Part shown: positions 1 to 7,757 of the stretch, piece after piece
How the letters are laid out: every line of letters begins with the position of its first letter
Numbering within the stretch: position 1 is the first letter of the stretch
Assembly: GCA_002781745.1 (NCBI GenBank)
Contig: PFFW01000133.1
Span: 1 to 64,000, forward strand
From: Rhodospirillales bacterium CG15_BIG_FIL_POST_REV_8_21_14_020_66_15
GTDB lineage: Bacteria > Pseudomonadota > Alphaproteobacteria > Rhodospirillales > Casp-alpha2
DNA: 64,000 nucleotides
Reading direction: 5' to 3'
The notes under the pieces: model-generated
Databases searched by the model: none
What the model was told of the DNA's origin: nothing
What the model saw: the letters and a program-made list of their open reading frames with translations, nothing else
Made by a program: the position numbers and the translations under genes

Positions 1-52
1 CCCGCGCCATCAGGAATGCGCTGCGCGGCGAATAGGCCGTGTCGGAATCGGC

Positions 53-787
53 TCAGGCCGCCGGCTGTACGGTACCCGTGAACTTGTACCCCGCCCCCCG
101 CACCGTCTTGATCAGGTCGGGGTTGTTGGGATCGGCCTCGATCTTCTTGCGCAGCCGGGCGATCTGGTTGTCGATGCTGCGATCCGACGGCGCCCAGTCA
201 TGCCCTTTCAAGAGATCCATCAACTGATCCCTGGACAGCACCCGGTTCGGCCGTGTGACGAAAACCTCAAGCAGGCGCATCTCGCCTGACGTCAGATCGC
301 AGAGTTCGCCGCTATCCCGCCGCAGTTCCATCCGGTCGAAATCGACGATCCAGCGGTCGAAGGCGAATCGCGCCTGGCCGCCGCTTTCCGCGGGTTTGGT
401 CTCGGTCCTCAACGCGGCCGTGCGCCGGATCACGGACTTGACGCGGGCCAGGACCTCGCGCACGTGGAACGGCTTGGCGATGTAATCGTCCGCCCCAAGC
501 TCCAGCCCGACGACGCGGTCGATGGTGTCCCCTTTGCCCGTCACCATGACGATGGGAACGTCCGACCGCGCCCGGATCTCGCGGGCAACGTCAAGGCCGT
601 CCTCGCCGTTCAGGTTCAAGTCGAGGGTGACCAGGGCGACGTCGTCCAGGGATTTGCCGAGTACCTCTTCCCCGGTCGCCGCTTCGCTTACGCGGAAGCC
701 CTCGGGTTCGAAACACCGCCGCAGCAGCTTCCGCACCTGAGGGTCGTCATCGACGATCAGAATATGGCCATTCAAAGAAGTCGGCAT
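53..787 (-). CDS. OmpR-family two-component response regulator
   Basis: Cytoplasmic DNA-binding response regulator. The receiver domain (residues about 7-120) shows the acidic pocket DDD at 13-15, phospho-acceptor Asp56 in LVTLDLN, Thr83 and Lys105 in YIAKPF. The C-terminal winged helix (about 143-238) has the usual ending GAGYKF. At 244 aa it is full length for the OmpR/PhoB class. No kinase gene is adjacent; the nearest is at 2324-3817, which already has a partner regulator. It is divergent from the Crp/Fnr gene, and three 10-bp-spaced GTTACA repeats lie in the shared gap, so autoregulation or control of the neighbour is plausible. The function class is certain; the regulon is unknown. Confidence 0.93.
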   Translation of the reverse strand: MPTSLNGHILIVDDDPQVRKLLRRCFEPEGFRVSEAATGEEVLGKSLDDVALVTLDLNLNGEDGLDVAREIRARSDVPIVMVTGKGDTIDRVVGLELGADDYIAKPFHVREVLARVKSVIRRTAALRTETKPAESGGQARFAFDRWIVDFDRMELRRDSGELCDLTSGEMRLLEVFVTRPNRVLSRDQLMDLLKGHDWAPSDRSIDNQIARLRKKIEADPNNPDLIKTVRGAGYKFTGTVQPAA

Positions 788-916
788 TAAGCGTCCACAA
801 ACCGCGATTTACCCCAAGAATCCTCGACATAGTAGCCAACATTCGCGCCGACGAAAACCATCGCCGGTCATGCGCCGCGAAACTCCCGGTCCGGCAGGCG
901 CCAATGCTTCCGTCGC

Positions 917-943
917 CGTTACAAATCGTTACATACCGTTACA
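917..943. promoter_or_regulatory. Triple CGTTACA direct repeat, 10-bp period
   Basis: CGTTACA occurs three times, starting at 917, 927 and 937, separated by AAT, TAC and so on. Tandem hexamers at one-helical-turn spacing are typical of OmpR-family regulator sites. The array lies between the divergent regulator genes starting at 787 and 1031, about 90 bp upstream of the latter. The repeat is seen directly; its role is inferred. Confidence 0.6.
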
Positions 944-1030
944 CCGGACACCTATTGGCGATACAGACCGCTGCTCTACTTGTTCCCATCGAAGGCGTCG
1001 CTTTCGAACGAGGGCAGAAAGGGTAACGTC

Positions 1031-1726
1031 ATGTACATCCATCAGGTCGCCTACAGCAAGCCGTCGGCCAGTCAGACCGCCGTTACCGGTTGGGCGGAAC
1101 TACCCGGCTGCCAGCAGTCCACGCAGGGATATGCCGCCGGCACCTATCTGTTTTACGAGGGCGACGACGCGGCGTTCGTCCACGAAGTCGTGACGGGCAT
1201 CGTGTGCAATTTTCGCACCATGAGTGACGGACGGCGTCAGGTCGTTTCCTTCAGCTATCCGGGCGACCTGATCGGGCTTGTACAGGGCGAACGCCACCGC
1301 TTCAGCAGCCAGACTGTCTCGCCGGCCCGCATCCGCCGGATTCCGAAAGGGGCCTTGCTGAAGAGTGCTGCGGCACGGCCGGAGATCGCCGAACGGCTTC
1401 TGGATTTCGCCACGTCCGAACTTGCCATCCTTCAGGAGCGTTTCGTGACCCTGAACCGCAAGTCAGCGCAGGAACGCATCGCCACGTTCTTCCTTGAACT
1501 GGTCGAACGGTTGGGTGACGGGAACAAGGGCGGCAGCGTCACCCTGACCCTGCCCATGCGCCGCCGCGACATGGCGGACTATCTGGGCTTGAGCGTCGAG
1601 ACCGTCAGCCGGATTCTGACCGTCATGAAAAATTCCGGGGTAATTGACCTGCCTCATTCGTCGGTGGTGGTGATACGGGATATCTTCGAACTCGAAGACC
1701 TCGCCGAGTGCGAGGATGAATTCTAG
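1031..1726 (+). CDS. Crp/Fnr-family transcriptional regulator (FixK-like)
   Basis: A 231-aa regulator with a cyclic-nucleotide-binding-like N-terminal beta-roll (about residues 15-130), a long dimerisation helix and a C-terminal HTH_CRP domain. The recognition helix LSVETVSRIL contains the E--SR pattern of FNR/FixK proteins that read TTGAT half-sites. Only two cysteines occur in the N-terminal half (GCQQS and VCNF), so the four-cysteine [4Fe-4S] sensor of true Fnr is absent; a FixK/DNR-like mode is more likely. I chose the ATG at 1031 because AGAAAGGG lies 7 nt upstream; an in-frame ATG at 980 has no clear ribosome site. A TTGAT-N4-ATCAA box at 59231-59244 is a candidate target. Confidence 0.9.
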   Translation: MYIHQVAYSKPSASQTAVTGWAELPGCQQSTQGYAAGTYLFYEGDDAAFVHEVVTGIVCNFRTMSDGRRQVVSFSYPGDLIGLVQGERHRFSSQTVSPARIRRIPKGALLKSAAARPEIAERLLDFATSELAILQERFVTLNRKSAQERIATFFLELVERLGDGNKGGSVTLTLPMRRRDMADYLGLSVETVSRILTVMKNSGVIDLPHSSVVVIRDIFELEDLAECEDEF

Positions 1727-1754
1727 AACCCACAGACAATCGTGATGGCCTGCC

Positions 1755-2309
1755 ATGGGCATCTCTGGCACATCGACCTTTCCCGCCCACCACAGGGGCG
1801 AAGGTGACGGAAATCCCACCTTTCTCGAAGGCGGCAAGGTCGAGGACGGCGGCGGGGAACCGGCGGAAAAAAGCCGCGTGGCCGTCGGCGTGTTCACCAC
1901 GCTCGAAAGCGTGGGTCACGCCCTCGACGAATTCCAGTCACAGCCTCCGACCGGCACGAAGCTCTGCCTTCTGGCGGACAGATCGGCCTTTGATGGCGAA
2001 TTGGCCGCACGGATCGCCGCACGCGGTGCCGACAACGTCTGTGTGGTGCTTGCCGAGGGCGACGACGGCGAAAACCAGCCCGCGTCGGCCGGCGGCACGG
2101 GAAATGCGGCGGCCTGTCGCCACGTGACCCGGCTTGAGGAATGGCTCGACGCGCGCATTGCTCGCACCTTGCGCCGGCACCTAAAGGATGGGGCCTGCCT
2201 CCTGTTCGCAAAGGTCGACGAGCCGGCGTTCGAGAAGTTCGCCTGCAGCGTCCTGATCCGGAATTCAGTCGGACAGGTGCAGGTGCACGACGTTTTCATG
2301 CGGACTTGA
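1755..2309 (+). CDS. Hypothetical protein
   Basis: A 184-aa soluble protein I do not recognise with confidence. From about residue 42 (VAVGVFTTLESVGHALDEF) it has alternating hydrophobic and charged segments, and the last part (about 150-184, ending VQVHDVFMRT) looks like a compact alpha/beta fold; there is no signal peptide or membrane segment. The opening reminds me of small stress-protein domains of the YflT/DUF1269 type, but this is weak. The first 40 residues are low complexity, and the ATG at 1755 has no good ribosome site, so the true start may be an internal GTG near 1878. It follows the Crp/Fnr gene by 28 bp and converges with the kinase gene. Confidence 0.6.
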   Translation: MGISGTSTFPAHHRGEGDGNPTFLEGGKVEDGGGEPAEKSRVAVGVFTTLESVGHALDEFQSQPPTGTKLCLLADRSAFDGELAARIAARGADNVCVVLAEGDDGENQPASAGGTGNAAACRHVTRLEEWLDARIARTLRRHLKDGACLLFAKVDEPAFEKFACSVLIRNSVGQVQVHDVFMRT

Positions 2310-2323
2310 ACCGCCAGGCGGCA

Positions 2324-3817
2324 TCAGCGCCGCGGCAGGCGAATTTCGATGCGGAACCCGCGCGCGGGAAGGTTCGTACCGATCACCGTGCCGCCCATGG
2401 CTTCGACGTTGCGGCGGACGATCCACAAGCCGATTCCGTAGTTGCCGTTAAGGCCATCGGCCAGCCGTGTCGAGAAATGGTGGCCGAAGATATTATCCCT
2501 GTCCCCTTCCTTGACGCCCGGCCCTTCGTCGTCGATGCGGATGACCGCCATCCCGCCGTCGGGCGCCGCCGCGACGCGGATCGCCGAATGGGATGGCGAG
2601 AAGTCCAGGGCATTCTCCAGCACGTTCTCCATCACCGACTCGATCAGGTTGTCGTTGCCCAGCACACGCAAGCCCGGCGCGACGTCCAGGTGGACCGCGA
2701 TGTCGCGGTCCTCGGCCCGCGTCCGGTATTCCTCGACCAATACCGGCAGCAGGCGCGGAAGCTCGATCACCGTCATGCGCTGATCCATCAGTTCGGCCGT
2801 CGCTTCCTCGATCCGGCGGGCCGCGGAAATCTGGGCGTCAAGCCGCTCGACCGACCGTTCGATGAGGTCGAGGCTTTTCCGCCCGGGCGCGTTGTCCACG
2901 GGCACGGCGCGGCGGATCGGCTCCAGAGACTGGGAAATCACCGCAAGCGGCGCCTTCAAAGCGTGCGCGTTCTCTTCGGCGGCCTGCCGGATCAGCTGCT
3001 CCGAGCGGCGCAGTGCGACCACGAGTTCGTCGAAGTCGGACGCCACGCCGTCAAGTTCGGGGATTCGGTTCTGGTCGCGAAACGATGTGCCCGTCTTGCT
3101 GCCGGTTCGCAGGGCATGGGCGACACGGCTGAACCGGCGCAGGTTGCGCCAGGCGTCCGTGAAGATGGACAGGACCAATACCGCCATGAAGCCGTAAATG
3201 GCCAGGGCGACCTTGAGTTCCGGTGTCTGCCAATATTGGCGATCCGGCGAAAAGTAAAGAATGTGGCGGCGCGCGAGGGACGTGAGGATGACCCAGCAAC
3301 CGTTGGACGTGTACCTTGACCCAAGGTAGGTCATCACCTCTTCCTCGCCGGACGCGTTGGTGAAGTCCGTGGCCAGGGAGCGGCGGAAATCGCACGATTC
3401 GCTGATCTTGGACAGCAGGCCCGTATCCACAAGGTTTCGTTGCTCGGCGTCCAGCATGGCGCCGGAAACCTTGGGATGGGAGGCGACGAAGAAGAACCGG
3501 TTCGGTTTGGTCGAACCGGCCGGCCGGAATAGGACCTTGATGGTGGTCCCGCCGGCCGCCAGCTTGGGCAGCAGACCCTCAAGTTCTGCCGCCGCCTTCG
3601 GCGAGAACTCCTCGAGATAGGGCAGAAGGCCTTCCGAAATCAGTCGTCCTTCTTCCTGCATGATGCGGAAGAGCAGCGCGTTCCGCTCTCTGTCCGCTTC
3701 GTCGAGCAGGTCATAGATCAGGACCGGAACCGCGGCGAAAACGATGAGCGTGACGACCAACTTGGTGACGAAGGAACGCCACAAGCGGCCAATGCGCCTT
3801 GAGCCGGCGCGCTCCAT
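2324..3817 (-). CDS. Membrane sensor histidine kinase
   Basis: A 497-aa two-component sensor. Transmembrane helix 1 spans about 17-38 and helix 2 about 203-223, enclosing a periplasmic domain of about 160 residues. A HAMP-like linker follows, then a dimerisation helix with the phospho-acceptor His285 in ENAHALKAPL. The ATPase domain shows the N box (VLENALDFSP), G1 (DDEGPGV) and G2 (GIGLWIV). The order resembles ChvG/ProXB-type kinases. Its ATG directly follows the stop codon of the response regulator at 3818-4567 (TAG-ATG), so the two are a cognate pair in one operon with the upstream lipoprotein. The ligand is unknown; the operon context suggests envelope or exopolysaccharide sensing. Confidence 0.92.
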   Translation of the reverse strand: MERAGSRRIGRLWRSFVTKLVVTLIVFAAVPVLIYDLLDEADRERNALLFRIMQEEGRLISEGLLPYLEEFSPKAAAELEGLLPKLAAGGTTIKVLFRPAGSTKPNRFFFVASHPKVSGAMLDAEQRNLVDTGLLSKISESCDFRRSLATDFTNASGEEEVMTYLGSRYTSNGCWVILTSLARRHILYFSPDRQYWQTPELKVALAIYGFMAVLVLSIFTDAWRNLRRFSRVAHALRTGSKTGTSFRDQNRIPELDGVASDFDELVVALRRSEQLIRQAAEENAHALKAPLAVISQSLEPIRRAVPVDNAPGRKSLDLIERSVERLDAQISAARRIEEATAELMDQRMTVIELPRLLPVLVEEYRTRAEDRDIAVHLDVAPGLRVLGNDNLIESVMENVLENALDFSPSHSAIRVAAAPDGGMAVIRIDDEGPGVKEGDRDNIFGHHFSTRLADGLNGNYGIGLWIVRRNVEAMGGTVIGTNLPARGFRIEIRLPRR

Positions 3818-4567
3818 CTATTGATATACCCTCCATTTGTACCCGAAGCCCGGGTAGTTCTCGATCCAGTCGAAGCTGGGATCGATCTCCCGGAACTTGT
3901 GGCGGATGCGTTTGATCGACGAGCGTACGTTCGCGCGATAGCCTTCCGACCCTTGGCCGGCCTGGAACCCCCTGCCCCTGACCACGTCATAGATATCGCG
4001 GTAGGCGACGTCCTTGTTGGCGCGGCTGGCAAGGGCGTGCACCATGCTGAACTCGGAATAGGTCAGGTCGACCGGCTTGCGCTGCCAATAGGCGCGGCGC
4101 GACTGCAGGTCGAGGCGTAACGGCCCGACCGTCAGGTCCCCGCCGCCGAGCGCGTCCCCGGCGTCGTCGCTCGTCCCGCGTTGGCCGCCCAGGATCAGTT
4201 CGATCCGGCGCAGGACGATGGTGAAGCTTCTTGATTTCTCGATAAAGTCGACCGCCCCGCCCAACAAGGCCGCCTCTTCGTATATCTGTTCGCTGAGGAC
4301 CGTCAGAAAGATCACCGGAAGGTCGTGCCCCCCCTCGCGCACGTGGCGCAACACGTCGATGCCGTTCATTTCGGGCATCTTCCAGTCCAAAAGCAGCAGG
4401 TCGATCTGCGCGTCATCCGTCAGATTCGCCAGCAGGGCCGGCCCGTCACCGAACGCCTCGACCTCGTATCCCTTGTGAATCAGGTTCTGCGCGATGGAGT
4501 CGCGGAAGAATTCGTCGTCGTCGACGATCCAAATTCGCCCTTGGGATTCGTTGTGGTCGTTCTTCAT
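3818..4567 (-). CDS. Response regulator with winged-helix output
   Basis: A 249-aa regulator. The receiver has the acidic pocket DDD at 16-18, phospho-acceptor Asp61 in LLLDWKMP, Thr89 and Lys111. The output domain is an OmpR-like winged helix, but its last third (RANVRSSIKRIRHKF ... ENYPGFGYKW) is unlike the usual PhoB/OmpR tail and closely matches the regulator at 17007-17882, so the two are paralogues of a divergent subfamily. The ATG at 4567 is preferred: GGGGGTG lies just upstream and the stop of the lipoprotein gene (TGA at 4569) is one base away. An upstream ATG at 4612 lies inside that gene. Operon order is lipoprotein, regulator, kinase. Confidence 0.92.
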   Translation of the reverse strand: MKNDHNESQGRIWIVDDDEFFRDSIAQNLIHKGYEVEAFGDGPALLANLTDDAQIDLLLLDWKMPEMNGIDVLRHVREGGHDLPVIFLTVLSEQIYEEAALLGGAVDFIEKSRSFTIVLRRIELILGGQRGTSDDAGDALGGGDLTVGPLRLDLQSRRAYWQRKPVDLTYSEFSMVHALASRANKDVAYRDIYDVVRGRGFQAGQGSEGYRANVRSSIKRIRHKFREIDPSFDWIENYPGFGYKWRVYQ

Positions 4568-4568
4568 G

Positions 4569-5030
4569 TCACCCCCGTTTCTTGCGAATTGCATCGACAC
4601 AGGATTTCGCATCCGTCTTTTCTGGCGTCACCTTGTGGGTCAGCACACGAAAGGTGTTGGTGCTCACATCTTTGTAGAAGAACAGGGAAAGGTGGCAATC
4701 TTTGGACGCATAGTTCCAAATGATCGCCGGCGGATTTTCCGACACCGCTTGTGGATTTCCAAGGAGGTCCGCCGCCTCCCCTTCGGTGAAGCCCGTCAGG
4801 AGGCCCGACGCGGCCAGACCGTTTCTTCGTGGAACCTCGGCTTTGGCAACTTCCGATTCGCCGCGCCGTGCACGTTCGGGCGCGGGTTCCTGCGTCGTCG
4901 CGCTAGGCGCCTGCCCCGGCGGCTCCAATCCGATACGCGCCATGAAATCTTCAACCTGGGCGCAAGCCACCATGCCGGGCGCCAACAAAAGGCACACGAC
5001 GACCCGCACAGAGGTTCGACAGTTGAACAT
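4569..5030 (-). CDS. Predicted lipoprotein, first gene of a two-component operon
   Basis: A 153-aa exported protein. The start at 5030 gives an N-terminus with a short charged region, the hydrophobic stretch VRVVVCLLLAPG and a lipobox-like MVAC, then a Pro/Ala/Glu-rich linker (about 35-75) and a compact C-terminal domain (GFTEGEAADLLGNPQAV ... NYASKDCHLSLFFY). The EGEAADLLGNP stretch and the strands after it resemble the BamE/SmpA-like fold found in many small outer-membrane lipoproteins; that is an inference. The gene overlaps nothing but sits one base before the response regulator, so it is probably co-transcribed with the regulator and kinase and may be an accessory sensor or regulon member. 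Confidence 0.75.
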   Translation of the reverse strand: MFNCRTSVRVVVCLLLAPGMVACAQVEDFMARIGLEPPGQAPSATTQEPAPERARRGESEVAKAEVPRRNGLAASGLLTGFTEGEAADLLGNPQAVSENPPAIIWNYASKDCHLSLFFYKDVSTNTFRVLTHKVTPEKTDAKSCVDAIRKKRG

Positions 5031-5231
5031 CACCGTCCCGATCCTCCCGACGAGCAGGAGCGGGAGCCGAGTGTATCCTATTTCCTCCCGGGAACACACC
5101 CCCTGTCAATCCCCACTCATCCGCCACCCGCCAGAATTGCGCATAAACCCGGGAATTCCGGGGCACTTCGTCGGCGCGAAGTCGGCGCGATTTACCAATT
5201 CCTCGCGACCGGACGCGAGCATGCGCCCCTG

Positions 5232-5468
5232 TCAATTGCGCCCCTGGTATTGATCGATCAGGAACCCGGCGCCGGCACCGACCGCGCCGCCGACCGCCGC
5301 GCCGCAAGCCACGCAGCCGCCCGTCACGAACGTACCGAGTGCCCCCGCGCCGGCACCGATCGCACCGCCGCTCAGGGTCATTTGTTCGCTCTTGGACAGG
5401 CCGGAACAGCCGCTCAATGCCAATGCCGCCACCAGGGCGAGGACGGGGATGGTTCTAGTCATGGTCAT
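5232..5468 (-). CDS. Glycine-zipper lipoprotein
   Basis: A 78-aa lipoprotein. It has the signal sequence TIPVLALVAALALSGC with a canonical LSGC lipobox (Cys at about residue 21), then a glycine/alanine-rich segment (GGAIGAGAGALGTF ... GGAVGAGAGFL) typical of glycine-zipper membrane motifs, ending in DQYQGRN. Two further cysteines (GGCVACG) are a small peculiarity. The start at 5468 has AGGA about 6 nt upstream; an ATG two codons later is possible. About 80-100 bp upstream is a three-repeat GTGA array with an 11-bp period, the clearest copy of the motif shared by several genes in this window. Such proteins are usually envelope-stress or osmotically induced. Confidence 0.8.
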   Translation of the reverse strand: MTMTRTIPVLALVAALALSGCSGLSKSEQMTLSGGAIGAGAGALGTFVTGGCVACGAAVGGAVGAGAGFLIDQYQGRN

Positions 5469-5545
5469 TTATGTCCTTCGCTTTCTGCCGGTTGGGAGGG
5501 GGAAAAGGCGCGTCCCCGATGCATCCGATAGTTGGAGGGGACGCC

Positions 5546-5574
5546 GTGAGAATACTGTGACATTCCTGTGATTT
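5546..5574 (+). promoter_or_regulatory. 11-bp direct-repeat operator (three GTGA half-sites)
   Basis: GTGA starts at 5546, 5557 and 5568, exactly 11 bp apart. The last two form CTGTGAC-ATTC-CTGTGAT, a 7+4 bp layout like a PhoB box but with different bases. It lies 78-106 bp upstream of the leftward lipoprotein start at 5468. Related copies are at 10332, 12303, 38831 and 41867. Confidence 0.65.
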
Positions 5575-5604
5575 CGCCGTGGCCGAACCCCTCCCCTTCC
5601 AGGA

Positions 5605-5639
5605 AGCACCGTCCGGCACGATAGTCTCCGGACGGTGCT
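5605..5639 (-). terminator. Terminator-like hairpin after the PRC-barrel-like gene
   Basis: A perfect 12-bp inverted repeat, AGCACCGTCCGG (5605-5616) and CCGGACGGTGCT (5628-5639), with an 11-nt loop, lies 50 bp beyond the stop of the leftward gene at 5690. There is no strong T tract on either side, so termination efficiency is uncertain. Confidence 0.45.
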
Positions 5640-5689
5640 CCTGGTTGGGCAGGCCGACTCCAAGGAGGAGTCTTATCCGCGGTTAGGGT

Positions 5690-6193
5690 CTACCGCGGAA
5701 GCTCGGGGGGGAACTTCTCCAATTCCTCTTCGCTCATGGCGACCACGAGTTCGCCCTTCTCGCCGACGAAAACCTCGTTCACCGGCACGCGCACGTCCTT
5801 GCCGCCGAAGCCAAGGAACGAACCGACGGTCATCACCAGGACTTCCGGCGGCTTACCGGGCTTGGCCACGACGTCCTTGACTGTCGCGACCTTGTCGCCC
5901 TGTTTGTCAAACACGTCCTTGCCGCGAAGTTCCTTCGCAGAAACGTAGTCATCCGGCTTGGCGTCGCCACCGGTTTGTGGCGCAGGCGTCGCCGAGCCAT
6001 GAGGCATCGACTTGCCGCCGCCGGGAATCGCGGTATCGCCGCCGGGCGTTCCTCCGGTGCCGCCTTCTTCGGCCATTGGCGGACTGGCGCCCTTGCCGCG
6101 CATGGGATCGGTCTGCTGCTGGGCAACGGCGGGGTACACCATCGTCGCCAACACCATCGCCACGCCTGCCAATACAGGTATCAGCTTATTCAT
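5690..6193 (-). CDS. Secreted PRC-barrel-like protein
   Basis: A 167-aa exported protein. It has a signal peptide (LIPVLAGVAMVLATMVYPAVAQ, cut after AVAQ), then a low-complexity Gly/Pro/Thr region (about 30-75) and a C-terminal domain (about 80-160: AKELRGKDVFDKQGDKVATV ... VLVMTVGSFLGFGGKDVRV) with the pattern of PRC-barrel/photoreaction-centre-H-like domains: G..V....G..VG.V.D.V, then a vxvGgFLGiG strand. Such proteins are common in alphaproteobacterial periplasms and are often stress induced; the role is unknown. It is a single gene with its own probable hairpin terminator. Its upstream gap (6194-6312) holds several GTGA elements, including ATTCCGTGATTTC, which echoes the operator at 5562-5575. 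Confidence 0.8.
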   Translation of the reverse strand: MNKLIPVLAGVAMVLATMVYPAVAQQQTDPMRGKGASPPMAEEGGTGGTPGGDTAIPGGGKSMPHGSATPAPQTGGDAKPDDYVSAKELRGKDVFDKQGDKVATVKDVVAKPGKPPEVLVMTVGSFLGFGGKDVRVPVNEVFVGEKGELVVAMSEEELEKFPPELPR

Positions 6194-6312
6194 TGCACTC
6201 TCCTTTCAGTCAGGTTGTGGCTTGATCCTCAGGATTGACGATGACGCCGCTAAGTGACAGTGACCAAAGTGAAAGATCGGCAGGAACATTCCGTGATTTC
6301 CGCCGCCCGCGG

Positions 6313-7707
6313 TCACCCGCCGTACAGGCGTGAACCGTCGACGCCGATGCGGCCGAGGATTTCCGCCAACTCATCCTTCAGGCGGGTCAGAGATTGCTCG
6401 TTCCGGGCTTCGCAGCGCGCGACGAGCGCCGGTTCGGTATTCGACGCGCGCAACAGCCACCAACCGCCGTCGGACTTGACGCGGACGCCGTCGATGTCGA
6501 TCACGTTGCCGTTCCTCGCGGCGACGATACCGGAGACCTCCTTGACGACCTCGAATTTCATCGCATCGTCGCAGGTCAAACGGATTTCAGGCGTGTTGGA
6601 CGTCTGCGGCAATTGATCGAAAAATTCAGACATCTCTATACCTTCCGCCTGCAGAGCCTCCAGGATACGAAGCGCCGCATACAACGCGTCGTCGAACCCG
6701 AACCACCTGTCCGCGAAGAAGATATGGCCGCTCATCTCGCCGGCAAGGATGGCCCCGGTTTCGCGCAGCCTCTGCTTCACCAGGGCGTGTCCGGTCTTGC
6801 ACATTTCCGCCGAACCGCCGGCCGCAGCGATCACGTCGAACAGCACGTCGCTCGACTTGACGTCCGCGATCACCTTGGCGCCGGGCATGCGGCGCAGGAT
6901 GGGCCGCGCCAGCAGGGCGAGATACTGGTCGGGCCAGACGATCCGGCCACGGCTGTCGACAATGCCCAACCGGTCGCCGTCGCCGTCAAACGCGAAGCCG
7001 ACGTCGCATTTCCGGGTGACGACGAGTTCCCGCAGCGCAAGAAGATTGTCGGGGTCGCTGGGATCGGGGTGATGAGCCGGAAAGGTTCCGTCCACGGTCG
7101 CGTTGATCGCCACGTGCTGTCCCGGCAGTCTGCCGAGAATGTCCTCGATGACCGCGCCGACGGCGCCATTTCCCGGATCCCAGGCGCAGCTGCGGGAGCC
7201 GAGTTCCTCTATCCGATCAAGCATGGCCTCGACGTAGGTTTCCCGCACGGGGCAGTAGATGATTGTTCCGGCGCCGTTTTCCTCCAGATCGCCGGATTCA
7301 AGCAGCCTGGACAGGCGTCGGATCGTCGACGCCTGGAAGACCTGCGTTCCCAGAACCAATTTGAACCCGTTGTAGCCGGGCGGATTATGGGATCCGGTCA
7401 CCATGACACCGCCCGAGACGTCCAGGCTGTGCGTCGCGAAATAGAGCATGGGCGTGGGACCGACCCCGATCGCGCAGGCGATTCCGCCCGAATCCTCGAT
7501 CCCGCAACACACCGCGTCCGCCAGGCTGGGCGAACTTTCCCGCCCGTCCCTGCCGACCGCGATGGATTTGCCGCCATCGCGGACGACCATGGTCGCCAGA
7601 CCGCGGCCCAGGGCGTAGGCATCCTCTTCGGTCAGCGTCTCGTTGACGACGCCGCGAATGTCGTTAGCGCGACAGATCGAAGGATGGAACCTGTGCGTAT
7701 ACGTCAT
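6313..7707 (-). CDS. manB: Phosphomannomutase/phosphoglucomutase
   Basis: A 464-aa alpha-D-phosphohexomutase of the AlgC/ManB type that interconverts mannose-6-P with mannose-1-P (and probably glucose-6-P with glucose-1-P). It supplies GDP-mannose for the exopolysaccharide locus at 17-39 kb. The phosphoserine loop TGSHNPP (Ser106), the metal loop DGDGDR (about residue 245), the sugar-binding GEMSGH and the phosphate-binding SNTEP near the C-terminus are all present, and the length is typical (about 460). It sits between the PRC-barrel-like gene and ppsA, about 50 bp from the end of the latter, so it may be read from the ppsA transcript. Confidence 0.93.
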   Translation of the reverse strand: MTYTHRFHPSICRANDIRGVVNETLTEEDAYALGRGLATMVVRDGGKSIAVGRDGRESSPSLADAVCCGIEDSGGIACAIGVGPTPMLYFATHSLDVSGGVMVTGSHNPPGYNGFKLVLGTQVFQASTIRRLSRLLESGDLEENGAGTIIYCPVRETYVEAMLDRIEELGSRSCAWDPGNGAVGAVIEDILGRLPGQHVAINATVDGTFPAHHPDPSDPDNLLALRELVVTRKCDVGFAFDGDGDRLGIVDSRGRIVWPDQYLALLARPILRRMPGAKVIADVKSSDVLFDVIAAAGGSAEMCKTGHALVKQRLRETGAILAGEMSGHIFFADRWFGFDDALYAALRILEALQAEGIEMSEFFDQLPQTSNTPEIRLTCDDAMKFEVVKEVSGIVAARNGNVIDIDGVRVKSDGGWWLLRASNTEPALVARCEARNEQSLTRLKDELAEILGRIGVDGSRLYGG

Positions 7708-7757
7708 CTGTCTGTCCTGTCCTCATCGGGATTGGAACCGATGGCTTAGGCAGTGGT

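Noticed and set aside
1031-1726. True oxygen-sensing Fnr
   Set aside because: Only two cysteines occur and not in the four-ligand pattern.
5546-5574. PhoB (Pho) box
   Set aside because: The spacing fits (7+4 bp), but the half-site reads CTGTGAC rather than CTGTCAT in all copies, so a different regulator is likelier.
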